DNA from: an uncultured Prevotellaceae bacterium
Lineage (GTDB): Bacteria; Bacteroidota; Bacteroidia; Bacteroidales; Muribaculaceae
Reading direction: 5' to 3'
Assembly: GCA_946186575.1 (NCBI GenBank)
Contig: CAMHNO010000013.1
Coordinates: forward strand, 1 to 59,948
Length of the DNA: 59,948 nt
Shown here in pieces: positions 31,402 to 40,835 of the stretch (within the stretch, counting starts at the first letter, position 1; each line of letters begins with the position of its first letter). The notes under the pieces are model-generated. The model searched no databases and was not told where the DNA came from. It was given only the letters and a program-made list of their open reading frames with translations. The position numbers and the translations under genes were made by a program.

Positions 31402-34400
31402 ATGACACGTATTCTGAGATTATTACTGATCGCCGCTGTCGCCTGGCCCCTGTGCCAGCCCGCAGCGGCACAGGAAGTGAAACCAGAGCAACTTCCTACT
31501 CCTGAAGATGTGAGAATTAAGGAGGTGAGAGATGATGGGGTGCTTAAAAACAATATTGTTGTTCCTAAAACCCAACTCAAAGGCGATGCAAAAGGCAACA
31601 GTAATGGGGATGTTCAGATTAAGGCAATGCCAACTGAGTCCATTACCATGTACCCCAGCGCTACAGGTACGAATAAGTATATACCAGTGTACGGTTGGTA
31701 TCATGATTATGGTTCTACCAGCCAGGTAATTTACACAGCCTCAAATTTGCAGGGACTAAGCTCTGGTGTTAAAATCACCAAGCTGACTTTCTACACCGAT
31801 GATAATGGTATAAAATTCAATGGAGGCCAGCTCACCTTTACGATAGGCGAGACCACCACGAATAAATTTACGTCGGAAGGGCTTCTGACCTTTCCTGGCA
31901 CTACCGTAACAGGTACTGTGGTGCCCACCAAGGGCTCCACTACGCTGTCTGTGACATTTGACACACCTCTTGAATACACAGGCAAAAACCTCTTGGTTCA
32001 GGTGGAGAATACCCAACATGGCACATGCGACGACTCTAATGACCCTACCCTTTGGATTGGCCGATCTGATTTGGAATCCACAAGTGGAGATCCTTGGTAT
32101 GCTTCTTATTGCAATAGAGGATCAGGTGGCCTTCAAGCCTTCAGACCTAAAATGACAATTCACTATCAGCAGCCTGAACCCATTATTGCTGATGGAACGA
32201 CAACTAATGTATATCTACCCGTTTATGGCTATTGGTTTGATGCTTCATCGCAGCGCAATCAGATGATTTATCCTGCTTCGATGTTCGGTGCGCTGGCAGG
32301 AAAGAAGGTAAGGATTACCTCAATGACTTTCTACAGCGAATCTGCCGCATACTTCTCGGGCGGTAAGGTCACCTTTTCGCTAGGAAACACTACTCAGTCT
32401 ACTTTCAGCAGCGCAACGGCGGCAACGTGTAGCGATTTGAAGCAGGTGTATTCGGCAGCAGCTCCTGGTGGAACATTAACAGAATGGACAGTCAATTTTG
32501 ACCAAGACTTTATATATACTGGCGGCAACCTGCTCATTGATGTGAAAACCTCCAAAGGAACTTATAAAGCCGTTAATTTCCTTGGAGTTCAACAGTCGAA
32601 TGCCTCGTGGTACTCATATACCCCCAGCGCTGGTGGCTCCTCCTATTCCGATGTGCAAAACTTCCTGCCTAAGGTTTCATTCTCTTACGAGCCTGTGCTT
32701 GAGACGCGCGACATCACTGTTAAGGACGAGGCATTCTTTGCGGGCAAGGAATACACCTGGACCGATGCAGATGGTACTCACACCAGCTATCTGAATAAGC
32801 CAGCTACCAAGCCCGAACAGATGATTGCAATGCTGCAGAAGATATATACCGACCAAGAAATTCCTGGTAATCTTAAGCGTGGCTTTGCAGCCGACGGATC
32901 CGATGACGACGAGATTAATCAAGCAGTTTATTATCAGGGAGTTGGTGGAGTTAAAAAGACAGGCTCTTATATAGACGATCCCGATAGCTATGAGTGGTAT
33001 GATAGATATGGCTGGGGTATCACCGGCAATATCAGTGATGTTTTGTTATCATCTTATCTGGCAACTGATGAAACAAATTATATAGATTATTATGCCACTT
33101 ATGCAGCTCTTGACCTTGATGAGTATAGGCCTGAGGAAGAAGGATTGACACTGCTGCTGGTGGAAATGAAGGATAACTATGTAGATGGATCGAATAATGC
33201 CATAAGAAACGCTACTTACGATTCCGAGTATGATAGGCTGAAAGCTTTTTTTGCCAACACTGTCAAATCGGTTCGCGTAGTTTCTCAAGCCAAGCGAACT
33301 GGTGAGGGGGCTGAGGCTGGCACACTGTTCAAGATTGACTGCGACAAGATGAACAAGTTCTTCTTGCTTGCCAAGGGACAGTTGCACCTTGACCACAATT
33401 CTAACCACTATATAGAAGAGAATACTGATTATTTCACAGGAACAGAGAACGATGCCAATTGGGATTTCGCACCACAACCTGGTTATATGTATTACTTTAA
33501 ACTCAACTATGAGAACTACGATGACTGGTATAATTCAGAGAATTTCACTTTAAATGGGCAAGGCTATTCCTTATGTGACTACAATACTGGAGAGTTGTTT
33601 TACCACATGTTTGAGCAGTTCAGCCCTTCAATGCCAAGTGACTCGCACGGTGTAATTGACTTGTATCAGAGCATGACTACCAATATGGACTCGTTCTATG
33701 TAATTCACGACTGCTTGGGTATCACCAGGATGAACCACCAGTTCATGATGTACGGTGATAACAGTGATGACTATGACTGTCAGGACGTGCGCGACTTGAT
33801 GTTCTTTGTTCCTGACTATCGTATGCTTAAGGATAATAATCGTGACCCAGGGGCGCACAGTCAGCAGTATCTGAACTATCATCAGGCTCATAAGCCAACG
33901 ATGGGAATGTTCGTTATCAAGCAGTATCCTATCACTGGTGAGCGGATTTCTGGTCAAGATACTTACAAACTGCACTTGACTTGGACATCTAATCTACTTA
34001 AATACTTGCCAAGTGAGCAAGGACAGTACACTCTCTATCGTGTGATAACTAATGCTGATGGTACCAAGACCTATCAGGCAGTGGGTGAGTTTAATCCTAA
34101 CACCTTTGAGTATTATGACGATGTGCCCATGCAGCATACTGGTCAGCAGGTGACCTACGTTGTGCAAGGACAGGATGTGGGTCAATTCTTGAGCCTGCAG
34201 ATGTCGAACGAGGAGAGCTTCATCATTCCAGGTCTCGACCGTGCCGAGCAGATTCGCATTGAGCTTAACAGCGACTACTATTTCAGCCGTTACGATGCAG
34301 CTGAGCAGAAGAACTACTACTCTAACTCACTTATTGCCAACAACAATGTTGGCACTAACGTGAAGCCCGCCTACATCCAGAACGGTAGCCAGTTCAAGTT

Positions 34401-35925
34401 CTGGCGCGCAACTGTCGACGAGCAGACTGGTAATGTTGTTGCTCCCGATGCTCCATTTGTGGTTGCCGAGGTCAGCAACTGGAACGCAACCTCTGGCGGC
34501 ACTCTCACTTACAAGAACTGGAACGACCAAAGCAACTTCAGCTCTAAGCCTTATGGTCATGGCTATCACGCTAATGTGGCAACCTCTACTATCTCGGTAG
34601 ATACTAAAAACACTCAGGCTACCTCCGACGACGAGGTTATATTCAACGGCTTGAAGCTCTACGACAACTTCGGTGTTGATGTATCGGAGAATACTCATCC
34701 AGGACAGTATGTTTACTATGTGACATTGGAGACCGCAGTCGCCTTTGATCTTAATGATGCTGGTACCGAGACCAGCAATCAGGCCCGCAGTAACACCGTG
34801 AGTGTTCCTGTTTACAAGACAGCGATGACCATGAACCCCATCACCGCACAAGATGTGGAGGATGATGTTCTGCACCAGTTCCCCGCTGCCACTAAGTTTG
34901 ACGTTAACACTCGCTACAGCAGCAAGAGTGAGATCCTGGCTTACTACATCTATCGTTGGGCCGATGATGAGACAGCAGCCAGTGACCGCTCAATCTATGA
35001 AGATGATGGTGCTGATTCATCCCCTCAAGGTCAAGCCGGCAACCAGGGTGAGTACTACTCTGTGGCTATGAACACCGATTTTACTGGCAGGACCGAGGAC
35101 TTTGGAGCTAACCTTGCCGATGTTACTGCCTCGTTTGAGGATAACTATGTGGTTAAAGGTGCCGAGAATGGTGATACTTACACCTACGCACCTGTAGTTG
35201 AGCTCTACGCTCCAGTTCAGGCAGTAAACCTCCCAAGTGGTACCGACCGTGTTGACTATAATACCTACGGTGCCCCACAACAGATGACTGCTGGTGGTGT
35301 GGTTAATGTTAAAGTCTTAAAACCTGCTCAAAGTGAATATACTTGGACAGCTAATGGCAAGACTTACACTTACTATAACGTATTCCTTGATATTACTAAA
35401 CTTGACTTGCCTGCTGGTTATGAGGTAGCTAAGGTTCGCGCTTGGCGTAAGATTGACAGCCAGTATCTTGGCGAGCAAAAAGACAAGGGCTATGAGGGAC
35501 GTTTGAATCTCGACGTCAACGGTGAGTACAAGTTCGTTGAGCATGCAACATGTGCTGAGGGCGAGGAACTTGGTAGCACAGGTTCTAACAATGTATTTGA
35601 AGGCACCTTCGGTGCTGTTAAGCTTAACCCCGGCGAGACAATTCCTATGGACTTTGTTGTTCGTGTTTACTTCACCAAGTCGGTAAGTGGCTCTAAGGCT
35701 GCTGATCCTAATGGTGATTACTACATCGCTGAATATACCATTAGCGACGCGCTCACAAGCGACATCCCAACTAGCATCAATGGTGTTGAGTCTTATCGTC
35801 AAGTAGTAAGCGAGAAATACTACAATGCAGCCGGTGCTGAGAGCGACACTCCATTCAAGGGTGTGAACATCGTGGTTACTCGCTACAGCGATGGCTCGAC
35901 GAGCACTGTGAAAGTTCTGAAATAA
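31402..35925 (+). CDS. Very large secreted protein with T9SS-type C-terminal tail
   Basis: This 1507-residue exported protein has no recognised catalytic domain. The signal peptide ends at QPAAAQ (about residue 24). Two homologous beta-rich repeats follow (about residues 90-255 and 270-430). Each begins 'Y(I/L)PVYG', continues with 'ITKLTFYTD' or 'ITSMTFYSE', and ends with a 'Y.TGKNLLVQV'/'YTGGNLLIDV' strand; the 397-aa protein at 89 has a relative of them. Residues 450-1450 contain several Fn3-like stretches with much Tyr, Asn and Asp. The last 40 residues ('KYYNAAGAESDTPFKGVNIV' then a basic 'VKVLK' end) resemble a type A T9SS sorting tail. Surface attachment via PorV is inferred; adhesin or binding function is a guess. 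Confidence 0.8.
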   Translation: MTRILRLLLIAAVAWPLCQPAAAQEVKPEQLPTPEDVRIKEVRDDGVLKNNIVVPKTQLKGDAKGNSNGDVQIKAMPTESITMYPSATGTNKYIPVYGWYHDYGSTSQVIYTASNLQGLSSGVKITKLTFYTDDNGIKFNGGQLTFTIGETTTNKFTSEGLLTFPGTTVTGTVVPTKGSTTLSVTFDTPLEYTGKNLLVQVENTQHGTCDDSNDPTLWIGRSDLESTSGDPWYASYCNRGSGGLQAFRPKMTIHYQQPEPIIADGTTTNVYLPVYGYWFDASSQRNQMIYPASMFGALAGKKVRITSMTFYSESAAYFSGGKVTFSLGNTTQSTFSSATAATCSDLKQVYSAAAPGGTLTEWTVNFDQDFIYTGGNLLIDVKTSKGTYKAVNFLGVQQSNASWYSYTPSAGGSSYSDVQNFLPKVSFSYEPVLETRDITVKDEAFFAGKEYTWTDADGTHTSYLNKPATKPEQMIAMLQKIYTDQEIPGNLKRGFAADGSDDDEINQAVYYQGVGGVKKTGSYIDDPDSYEWYDRYGWGITGNISDVLLSSYLATDETNYIDYYATYAALDLDEYRPEEEGLTLLLVEMKDNYVDGSNNAIRNATYDSEYDRLKAFFANTVKSVRVVSQAKRTGEGAEAGTLFKIDCDKMNKFFLLAKGQLHLDHNSNHYIEENTDYFTGTENDANWDFAPQPGYMYYFKLNYENYDDWYNSENFTLNGQGYSLCDYNTGELFYHMFEQFSPSMPSDSHGVIDLYQSMTTNMDSFYVIHDCLGITRMNHQFMMYGDNSDDYDCQDVRDLMFFVPDYRMLKDNNRDPGAHSQQYLNYHQAHKPTMGMFVIKQYPITGERISGQDTYKLHLTWTSNLLKYLPSEQGQYTLYRVITNADGTKTYQAVGEFNPNTFEYYDDVPMQHTGQQVTYVVQGQDVGQFLSLQMSNEESFIIPGLDRAEQIRIELNSDYYFSRYDAAEQKNYYSNSLIANNNVGTNVKPAYIQNGSQFKFWRATVDEQTGNVVAPDAPFVVAEVSNWNATSGGTLTYKNWNDQSNFSSKPYGHGYHANVATSTISVDTKNTQATSDDEVIFNGLKLYDNFGVDVSENTHPGQYVYYVTLETAVAFDLNDAGTETSNQARSNTVSVPVYKTAMTMNPITAQDVEDDVLHQFPAATKFDVNTRYSSKSEILAYYIYRWADDETAASDRSIYEDDGADSSPQGQAGNQGEYYSVAMNTDFTGRTEDFGANLADVTASFEDNYVVKGAENGDTYTYAPVVELYAPVQAVNLPSGTDRVDYNTYGAPQQMTAGGVVNVKVLKPAQSEYTWTANGKTYTYYNVFLDITKLDLPAGYEVAKVRAWRKIDSQYLGEQKDKGYEGRLNLDVNGEYKFVEHATCAEGEELGSTGSNNVFEGTFGAVKLNPGETIPMDFVVRVYFTKSVSGSKAADPNGDYYIAEYTISDALTSDIPTSINGVESYRQVVSEKYYNAAGAESDTPFKGVNIVVTRYSDGSTSTVKVLK

Positions 35926-35955
35926 ATAGTTTTAGATAATATTTCATACGTATGA

Positions 35956-35997
35956 GTCTGGGGGACGGCGCAGAGCTGCTCCCCCAGATTCTTTTCT
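35956..35997 (+). terminator. Terminator after the 1507-aa protein gene
   Basis: GTCTGGGGG pairs with CCCCCAGAT around a loop that includes GCAGAGCTGC and is followed by TTCTTTTCTATT. Confidence 0.85.
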
Positions 35998-36023
35998 ATT
36001 ATTGTCCGATAAAGTAAGGGTGT

Positions 36024-36070
36024 GCGCCTTGAGGGCGAAATTAAAGCACTACGCACTAAAGGCGCTTTTT
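36024..36070 (+). terminator. Second terminator-like stem
   Basis: GCGCCTT (36024-36030) pairs with AAGGCGC (36059-36065) and is followed by five T's. The loop is long, so confidence is moderate. Confidence 0.4.
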
Positions 36071-36071
36071 A

Positions 36072-36281
36072 GACAGGAGAGACAGGAGTAACAGGAGACA
36101 GGAGAAACAGGATTTTTTTGCGACCTGTGCTTGCGCTCCTGTCGCTCTTGTACATCATGTCTATTTTAGACGCTCCCTCTCCCCCTTTATCCCCCTCTCG
36201 GGCAGAGGGGGAACCCACAGGAGGAACAGGATTTTTTTGCGACCTGCGCTTGCGCTCTTGTTGCTCTTGTACATCATGTCT
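36072..36281 (+). repeat. ACAGGAG tract and two 64-bp direct repeats
   Basis: After four ACAGGAGA-like units (36072-36110) come two 64-bp copies (36099-36162 and 36218-36281) differing at four positions. Each ends in CTCTTGTACATCATGTCT, the same 18-mer that forms the arms of the palindrome at 30530-30590. Between them lies a CCCCCTCT/AGAGGGGG hairpin like those inside the MITE-like elements. Confidence 0.8.
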
Positions 36282-36356
36282 TTGGTTTTTTTCTTGGGCA
36301 GGGTCGGCTGGCGAAAAAACTTGGTGCGCAATGGCCTTGAAGTGAAAAGTATTCAC

Positions 36357-36364
36357 TATCTTTG
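36357..36364 (+). promoter_or_regulatory. -7 element very close to ispE
   Basis: TATCTTTG lies only 11 nt before the ispE ATG at 36376, implying a 5' leader of a few bases. CTTG at 36336-36339 is a possible -33 with a short 17-nt spacer. Confidence 0.5.
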
Positions 36365-36375
36365 CATTCATTTTC

Positions 36376-37203
36376 ATGGCTATGATAACATTTCCTAACG
36401 CAAAAATTAATCTTGGGCTCAACATTGTGGAACGCCGCAGCGACGGGTATCACAACCTTGAGACGGTGTTCTATCCCATAGCGCTGACCGATGTGCTCGA
36501 GATTGTGCCGGCTTGCGGCCAGGTGTCGACGCTCACCACTAGCGGCAACCCTGTGGACTGTCCTGTGGAGAAAAATCTGGTGATGAGGGCGCTGAGGCTG
36601 ATGCAGGAGCGCTACCATGTGCCAGAAGTAGACATCTACCTGTATAAGCACATACCCGATGGTGCCGGCCTGGGCGGTGGCTCGAGCGACGCGTCGGGCA
36701 CGTTGCTCATGCTCAACGAGATGTTTGAGCTGGGCATAGCGTGTGAGGAGCTTGCTCGCCTGGCCTCGACGTTGGGTGCCGACTGCCCGTTCTTCGTCTA
36801 CAACCGCGCGATGCTGGCCACGGGCATTGGCGACGTGCTGTCGCCCATAGATGTTGACTTGAGTGGATTGCACTTGCTTCTTGTTAAGCCCGACGTGAGT
36901 GTCCCCACCAGAGTTGCCTACTCACGCGTGGTGCCGGCGGCGAGCACGTCGGCCCTTGAGCGCGATGTGGCGGCACCGGTGGCGCAGTGGCGCGGAGTGG
37001 TGAAGAACGACTTTGAGCCGAGCGTGTTTGCCCATTATCCTGAACTATCGGCTATTAAGGGTACTATTGAAAAAGGTGGTGCTCTGTACGCGTCGATGTC
37101 GGGTTCTGGTTCGTCTATATTTGGCATCTTTGATGATGTCAATATGGCAGAAAATGTGGGCCGAGAGTTAGCCGGAAACACAACTTTTGTCATTCCATTA
37201 TAA
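36376..37203 (+). CDS. ispE: 4-diphosphocytidyl-2-C-methyl-D-erythritol kinase
   Basis: This GHMP-family kinase is of the MEP pathway and phosphorylates CDP-methylerythritol at the 2-position. It is 275 residues. The N-terminal 'PNAKINLGLNI' contains the catalytic Lys and the ATP loop is 'GAGLGGGSSDAS'. The catalytic Asp lies in 'LGADCPFFV', and the C-terminal 'SMSGSGSSIFGIF' completes the GHMP set. An alternative ATG lies six bases downstream. It supplies the substrate of IspF. Confidence 0.96.
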   Translation: MAMITFPNAKINLGLNIVERRSDGYHNLETVFYPIALTDVLEIVPACGQVSTLTTSGNPVDCPVEKNLVMRALRLMQERYHVPEVDIYLYKHIPDGAGLGGGSSDASGTLLMLNEMFELGIACEELARLASTLGADCPFFVYNRAMLATGIGDVLSPIDVDLSGLHLLLVKPDVSVPTRVAYSRVVPAASTSALERDVAAPVAQWRGVVKNDFEPSVFAHYPELSAIKGTIEKGGALYASMSGSGSSIFGIFDDVNMAENVGRELAGNTTFVIPL

Positions 37204-37278
37204 AATAATGTGTGTGGCAAGGTTTTTGCAGGTGAGAAAGGTTGGAACAAACACTAATGAAGAAACTTAAAAAAAGAT

Positions 37279-37893
37279 ATGGGAAAAAAGAATAAAAAGC
37301 AGAATAAAGAGCAGGCTCAAGAGCCTGAGGTAGACCAGCAGCAAGCCGAGGCAACAACTCAGCAAGCCGATGTTCAAGATGAGGCTGCGGCACAAGATGC
37401 TCAAGCCCAGGAACTGGAGGTGGAGGTTGAAGTAGACCCCGAAGAGCAAGTGAAGTTGCTCCAGGAGCAGCTCGAGAAGGAGAAGAAAGAGTATCTGTTC
37501 TTGATGGCCGACTTTGAGAATTACCGCCGCCGCACCCTGCAAGAGAAGCAGGACTTGGTGAAGAATGGCGGGCAGAAGGTGCTTGAGGGCATACTGCCAG
37601 TGGTCGACGACATTGAGCGAGCCATCGATGCCATAGGCCAAGGCGGCGACCTCGACAGCCTGAAGGAGGGTGTAGACCTGATTCACAACAAGCTGCTGTC
37701 GTTCCTCAAGAGCAACCATGTGGAGCCCATTGAGTCGACCGGCGAGCTTTTCGACACCGACTTGCATGAGGCCGTGACCACCTTCCCGGCTCCCACCGAT
37801 GACCAGAAGGGCAAGGTGATAGACACAGTGCTCAAGGGCTACAAGCTCAACGACAAGGTGCTGCGTCACGCCAAGGTGGTGGTGGGGCAATAG
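37279..37893 (+). CDS. grpE: Nucleotide exchange factor GrpE
   Basis: GrpE releases ADP from DnaK. The 204-residue protein starts with an acidic, glutamine-rich disordered tail (residues 1-60). A long coiled coil follows (about 60-95, 'EQVKLLQEQLEKEKKEYLFL'), with the family core 'DFENYRRRTLQEKQDLVKNG'. The C-terminal beta domain ends in 'GYKLNDKVLRHAKVVVGQ'. dnaJ lies 104 nt downstream on the same strand, so heat-shock co-expression is likely. dnaK is not in this window. Confidence 0.96.
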   Translation: MGKKNKKQNKEQAQEPEVDQQQAEATTQQADVQDEAAAQDAQAQELEVEVEVDPEEQVKLLQEQLEKEKKEYLFLMADFENYRRRTLQEKQDLVKNGGQKVLEGILPVVDDIERAIDAIGQGGDLDSLKEGVDLIHNKLLSFLKSNHVEPIESTGELFDTDLHEAVTTFPAPTDDQKGKVIDTVLKGYKLNDKVLRHAKVVVGQ

Positions 37894-37997
37894 TGCTCCC
37901 AAGCTAATTGACTGGAGAGAATTTCAAGTTACGTTAAAAGAAAAAGAGTAATGTGCATTGTGCAATAGGCATTGCGCATTTTTAAAAATAAAAAATC

Positions 37998-39164
37998 ATG
38001 GCAAAGAGAGATTTTTATGAGGTGCTGGGCGTTGACCGCAACGCCGATGCCGACGCGCTCAAGAAGGCTTATCGCAAGCTCGCCATCAAGTATCACCCCG
38101 ACCGTCAGCAAGGCAAGAGTGACGCTGAGAAAAAGGAGGCCGAGGAGAAATTCAAGGAGGCCGCCGAGGCTTATGATGTGCTGAGCAACCCCGACAAGCG
38201 GGCACGCTACGACCAGCTGGGGCCCGAGGGCTATGACCAGATGGGCGGTGGCGGCTTCCAGGGCGGCGGCATGTCGATGGAAGACATCTTCCGTCAGTTT
38301 GGCGACCTCTTTGGCGGTTTTGGCGGTTTTGGCGGCTTCGGCGGTTTTGGCGGCGGAGGCGGCGGCAGTGCCGTGAGTCATGGCACCAATCTGCGCGTTC
38401 GCGTCAAGGTTAGTCTTCAAGATGTTGCCAATGGCACTGAGCGCAAGATCAAGATACCGCGTCAGGTGTCGTGCCAAGCATGCAATGGCACCGGAGCCAA
38501 GAACGGCACCGCTCTCGAGACCTGCTCAACGTGCCACGGCTCGGGCGTGGAAGTGCGCATCAGGCGCACCATCTTGGGCCAGATGCAGACCCAAAGCTCG
38601 TGCAGTGCCTGTGGTGGCTCGGGCAAGCACATCAAGGAGCGTTGCCCCAACTGCAACGGTCAGGGTCTCGTGCGCCACGACGAGGTGGTGAACATCAACA
38701 TTCCGGCTGGCGTTAAGGAGGGCATGATGCTCAACATGCGCGGCAAGGGCAACGACGCTCCTGGCGGTGGTGTGCCCGGTGACCTGCAGATTGTTATTGA
38801 GGAGCAGCAAGATGCTCAACTCATGCGCGACGATCAGGATCTTATCTACAACCTGATGATCGACTTTCCCACAGCGGCATTGGGCGGCAAGGTAGAGATT
38901 CCCACCGTTGAGGGTCGTGCAAGAGTTACCATCGAGCCTGGCACACAGCCAGGCAAGGTGCTCAGGCTCAGGGGTAAGGGCTTGCCATCGATAAACGGCT
39001 ACGGCAAGGGCGATCTGCTGGTGAACGTGATGGTGTATGTGCCCGAGAAGCTTAGCGGCACCGAGAAGAAGATGCTTGAGGACATGCGCAACTCGCAGTC
39101 GTTCAAGCCTTCGGTGTCGACCAAGGAGCGCATCTTCAGCCGTCTGCGTCACATGTTTGATTGA
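37998..39164 (+). CDS. dnaJ: Chaperone protein DnaJ
   Basis: This type I J-protein delivers clients to DnaK and stimulates its ATPase. The 388 residues contain the J domain with HPD (residues 33-35). A glycine/phenylalanine linker follows, with four tandem GGFGGF units encoded by a GGCGGTTTT repeat. Four zinc-binding motifs come next ([32 protein letters not shown]). The C-terminal beta domains ('[19 protein letters not shown]') close the protein. All elements are intact and the operon partner is grpE. Confidence 0.97.
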   Translation: MAKRDFYEVLGVDRNADADALKKAYRKLAIKYHPDRQQGKSDAEKKEAEEKFKEAAEAYDVLSNPDKRARYDQLGPEGYDQMGGGGFQGGGMSMEDIFRQFGDLFGGFGGFGGFGGFGGGGGGSAVSHGTNLRVRVKVSLQDVANGTERKIKIPRQVSCQACNGTGAKNGTALETCSTCHGSGVEVRIRRTILGQMQTQSSCSACGGSGKHIKERCPNCNGQGLVRHDEVVNINIPAGVKEGMMLNMRGKGNDAPGGGVPGDLQIVIEEQQDAQLMRDDQDLIYNLMIDFPTAALGGKVEIPTVEGRARVTIEPGTQPGKVLRLRGKGLPSINGYGKGDLLVNVMVYVPEKLSGTEKKMLEDMRNSQSFKPSVSTKERIFSRLRHMFD

Positions 39165-39266
39165 AAAAGTTCGACAGAAGTCGGATTTCGGACTTGGTAA
39201 TTGTGCTGTGGGCTTTTGTCTTAGCACTTGCCACATCGTAGTTTTGAATCTATTATCAATGAGGTT

Positions 39267-40202
39267 ATGAGAAATAAACGTTTTATGTTCAACGGGCCTC
39301 GCGTGCCACGTAGCCAGATGAAAGTGACCACTTTCCTCGCCGATGAGGAGATGGGGCTGTTCGACTTTATCCTGAAAAAACTCGACGGCATCAGCCGCAA
39401 CAAGGTTAAAGGTCTGCTTAGCCATGAGATGGTGAAGGTGGATGGCAACGTTGAGAAACAGTACAACTTTGCCGTCAAGCCCGGCATGGTGATAGAGGTG
39501 ACCAAGAATCCTCGCTTCATGCCCATGAAGAACTTCGACCGCTTCTTTGCAGTGCTCTATGAGGACGAGCATCTGATAGTGGTGGACAAGGCCGACGGAG
39601 TGCTGTCGATGGGAGTGGGGCGTGGCAGCCTGAACATGAAAATCCTGCTCGACCAGTATTTTGCCTACACCAAACAGCACTGCACGGCTCATGTGGTGCA
39701 CCGCCTTGACACTCGCACGTCGGGGGTGATGGTCTACGCCAAGAGCGTTGAGGTGCAGCAGTTGCTTGTTCACAACTGGCATGCCCACGTGCGCGACCGG
39801 CGTTATGTTGCGGTGGTTGAGGGCGCTATGGAGAGCGACCATGGCCACATCGAGAGTTGGCTGCGCGACACACCCTCGCGCAAGGTTGTGAGCAGTCCGT
39901 TCAACAATGGCGGCAAATGGGCGAGTACCGACTGGTGGCTACTCGATAGTAACGATGACTTCTCGCTCATAGAGCTTCACCTGAACACCGGCCGCAAAAA
40001 CCAGATCAGAGTTCACATGGAGGTGCTTGGTCATCCCATAGTGGGCGACTACAAGTATGGCAGCATCGAGGACTCGCTTGGCCGGCTTGGGCTGCATGCC
40101 TTCCGACTTGCGTTTGTCCACCCCATCACAGGCGAGGAGCTGGAGTTTGAGACGCCATTCCCCACCTGCTTCCTCGATCTTTTCCCCGAACCCATGATAT
40201 GA
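39267..40202 (+). CDS. RluA-family pseudouridine synthase with S4 domain
   Basis: This second RluA-family enzyme has 311 residues from the ATG at 39267; an upstream TTG at 39228 is less likely. An N-terminal S4 RNA-binding domain ('LFDFILKKLDGISRNKVKGL', residues about 25-85) precedes the catalytic motif 'HRLDTRTSGVMVYAK' with the conserved Asp. The later 'NTGRKNQIRVHME' motif is also present. The substrate uridine (rRNA or tRNA) cannot be named from sequence. It sits 63 nt or more behind dnaJ. Confidence 0.9.
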   Translation: MRNKRFMFNGPRVPRSQMKVTTFLADEEMGLFDFILKKLDGISRNKVKGLLSHEMVKVDGNVEKQYNFAVKPGMVIEVTKNPRFMPMKNFDRFFAVLYEDEHLIVVDKADGVLSMGVGRGSLNMKILLDQYFAYTKQHCTAHVVHRLDTRTSGVMVYAKSVEVQQLLVHNWHAHVRDRRYVAVVEGAMESDHGHIESWLRDTPSRKVVSSPFNNGGKWASTDWWLLDSNDDFSLIELHLNTGRKNQIRVHMEVLGHPIVGDYKYGSIEDSLGRLGLHAFRLAFVHPITGEELEFETPFPTCFLDLFPEPMI

Positions 40203-40328
40203 TTCCAGGTGAGATAAGCCGTTGAGAAATGGTGAGTTGATGAAGCTGGTATTATTTTTTAGTTGAGAAAAAAAGTGCTGATTTAGATTAATTAACTTAT
40301 GTTTCGCTATTAGTTGTTGCCTTTTTTC

Positions 40329-40336
40329 TATTTTTG
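40329..40336 (+). promoter_or_regulatory. -7-like element upstream of the PepSY-like gene pair
   Basis: TATTTTTG matches TAnnTTTG, 31 nt before the ATG at 40368. The nearest -33 candidate (TTTC, 40302-40305) is spaced by 23 nt. Confidence 0.4.
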
Positions 40337-40367
40337 GCAACAATTTTTTTAAAATACCAGTGTTAAT

Positions 40368-40799
40368 ATGAAAAAGATTAAGTATCTCTTGGCGTTAGCA
40401 ATCATGCTGACAGTGGGTCTTGCCGCGCAGGCCGACAATGACCGCGTTATCACATTCCAGGAGTTGCCGGATCCAGCTCAAGAACTCATCAAGGCGCACT
40501 TTGGCGACAAGGTGCCCATGGTTGTGACTATGGACATGGACGACTATGAAGTGTACTTCGAGAGCGGCGAGAAGATAGAGTTCCGCAAAAATGGCGACTG
40601 GAAAGAGATTGTGTGCAAGACATCGAATGTGCCCTCGATGCTCATTCCTGATGCAATCAAGGGAAAGGTGAAAGCGTCTTATCCCGCAGCTGTGATCGTG
40701 AAAATTGAGCGCGACCGCCGCGGTTATGACGTGAAGCTCAACAATGGCGTTGAGATTGAGATGGATAATTCGTTTAATGTGATTAGCATTGATCGGTAG
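40368..40799 (+). CDS. Exported PepSY-like domain protein
   Basis: This 143-residue secreted protein has a signal peptide (cleavage near LAAQA) and two PepSY-like/beta-lactamase-inhibitor-like repeats (about 25-80 and 90-143). The repeats follow the pattern 'ELPDPAQELIKAHFG' then 'YEVYFESGEKIEFRKNG', and 'IPDAIKGKVKASYP' then 'YDVKLNNGVEIEMD'. Such Bacteroidetes proteins are of unknown function; PepSY folds often inhibit proteases or sit in the periplasm. It is a paralogue of the next gene, 36 nt downstream, and they probably form an operon. Confidence 0.82.
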   Translation: MKKIKYLLALAIMLTVGLAAQADNDRVITFQELPDPAQELIKAHFGDKVPMVVTMDMDDYEVYFESGEKIEFRKNGDWKEIVCKTSNVPSMLIPDAIKGKVKASYPAAVIVKIERDRRGYDVKLNNGVEIEMDNSFNVISIDR

Positions 40800-40835
40800 A
40801 ATCCAATTTTTTTAATAAATCATTGTTATAAAAAG

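Noticed and set aside
38300-38370. GGCGGTTTT tandem repeat in dnaJ
   Set aside because: It encodes the normal Gly/Phe-rich linker of DnaJ. Length variation there is common and unremarkable.
38526-39848. A 440-codon open frame antisense to dnaJ and the RluA-family gene
   Set aside because: Same reason: it spans two conserved sense genes and the gap between them, with antisense-type composition.
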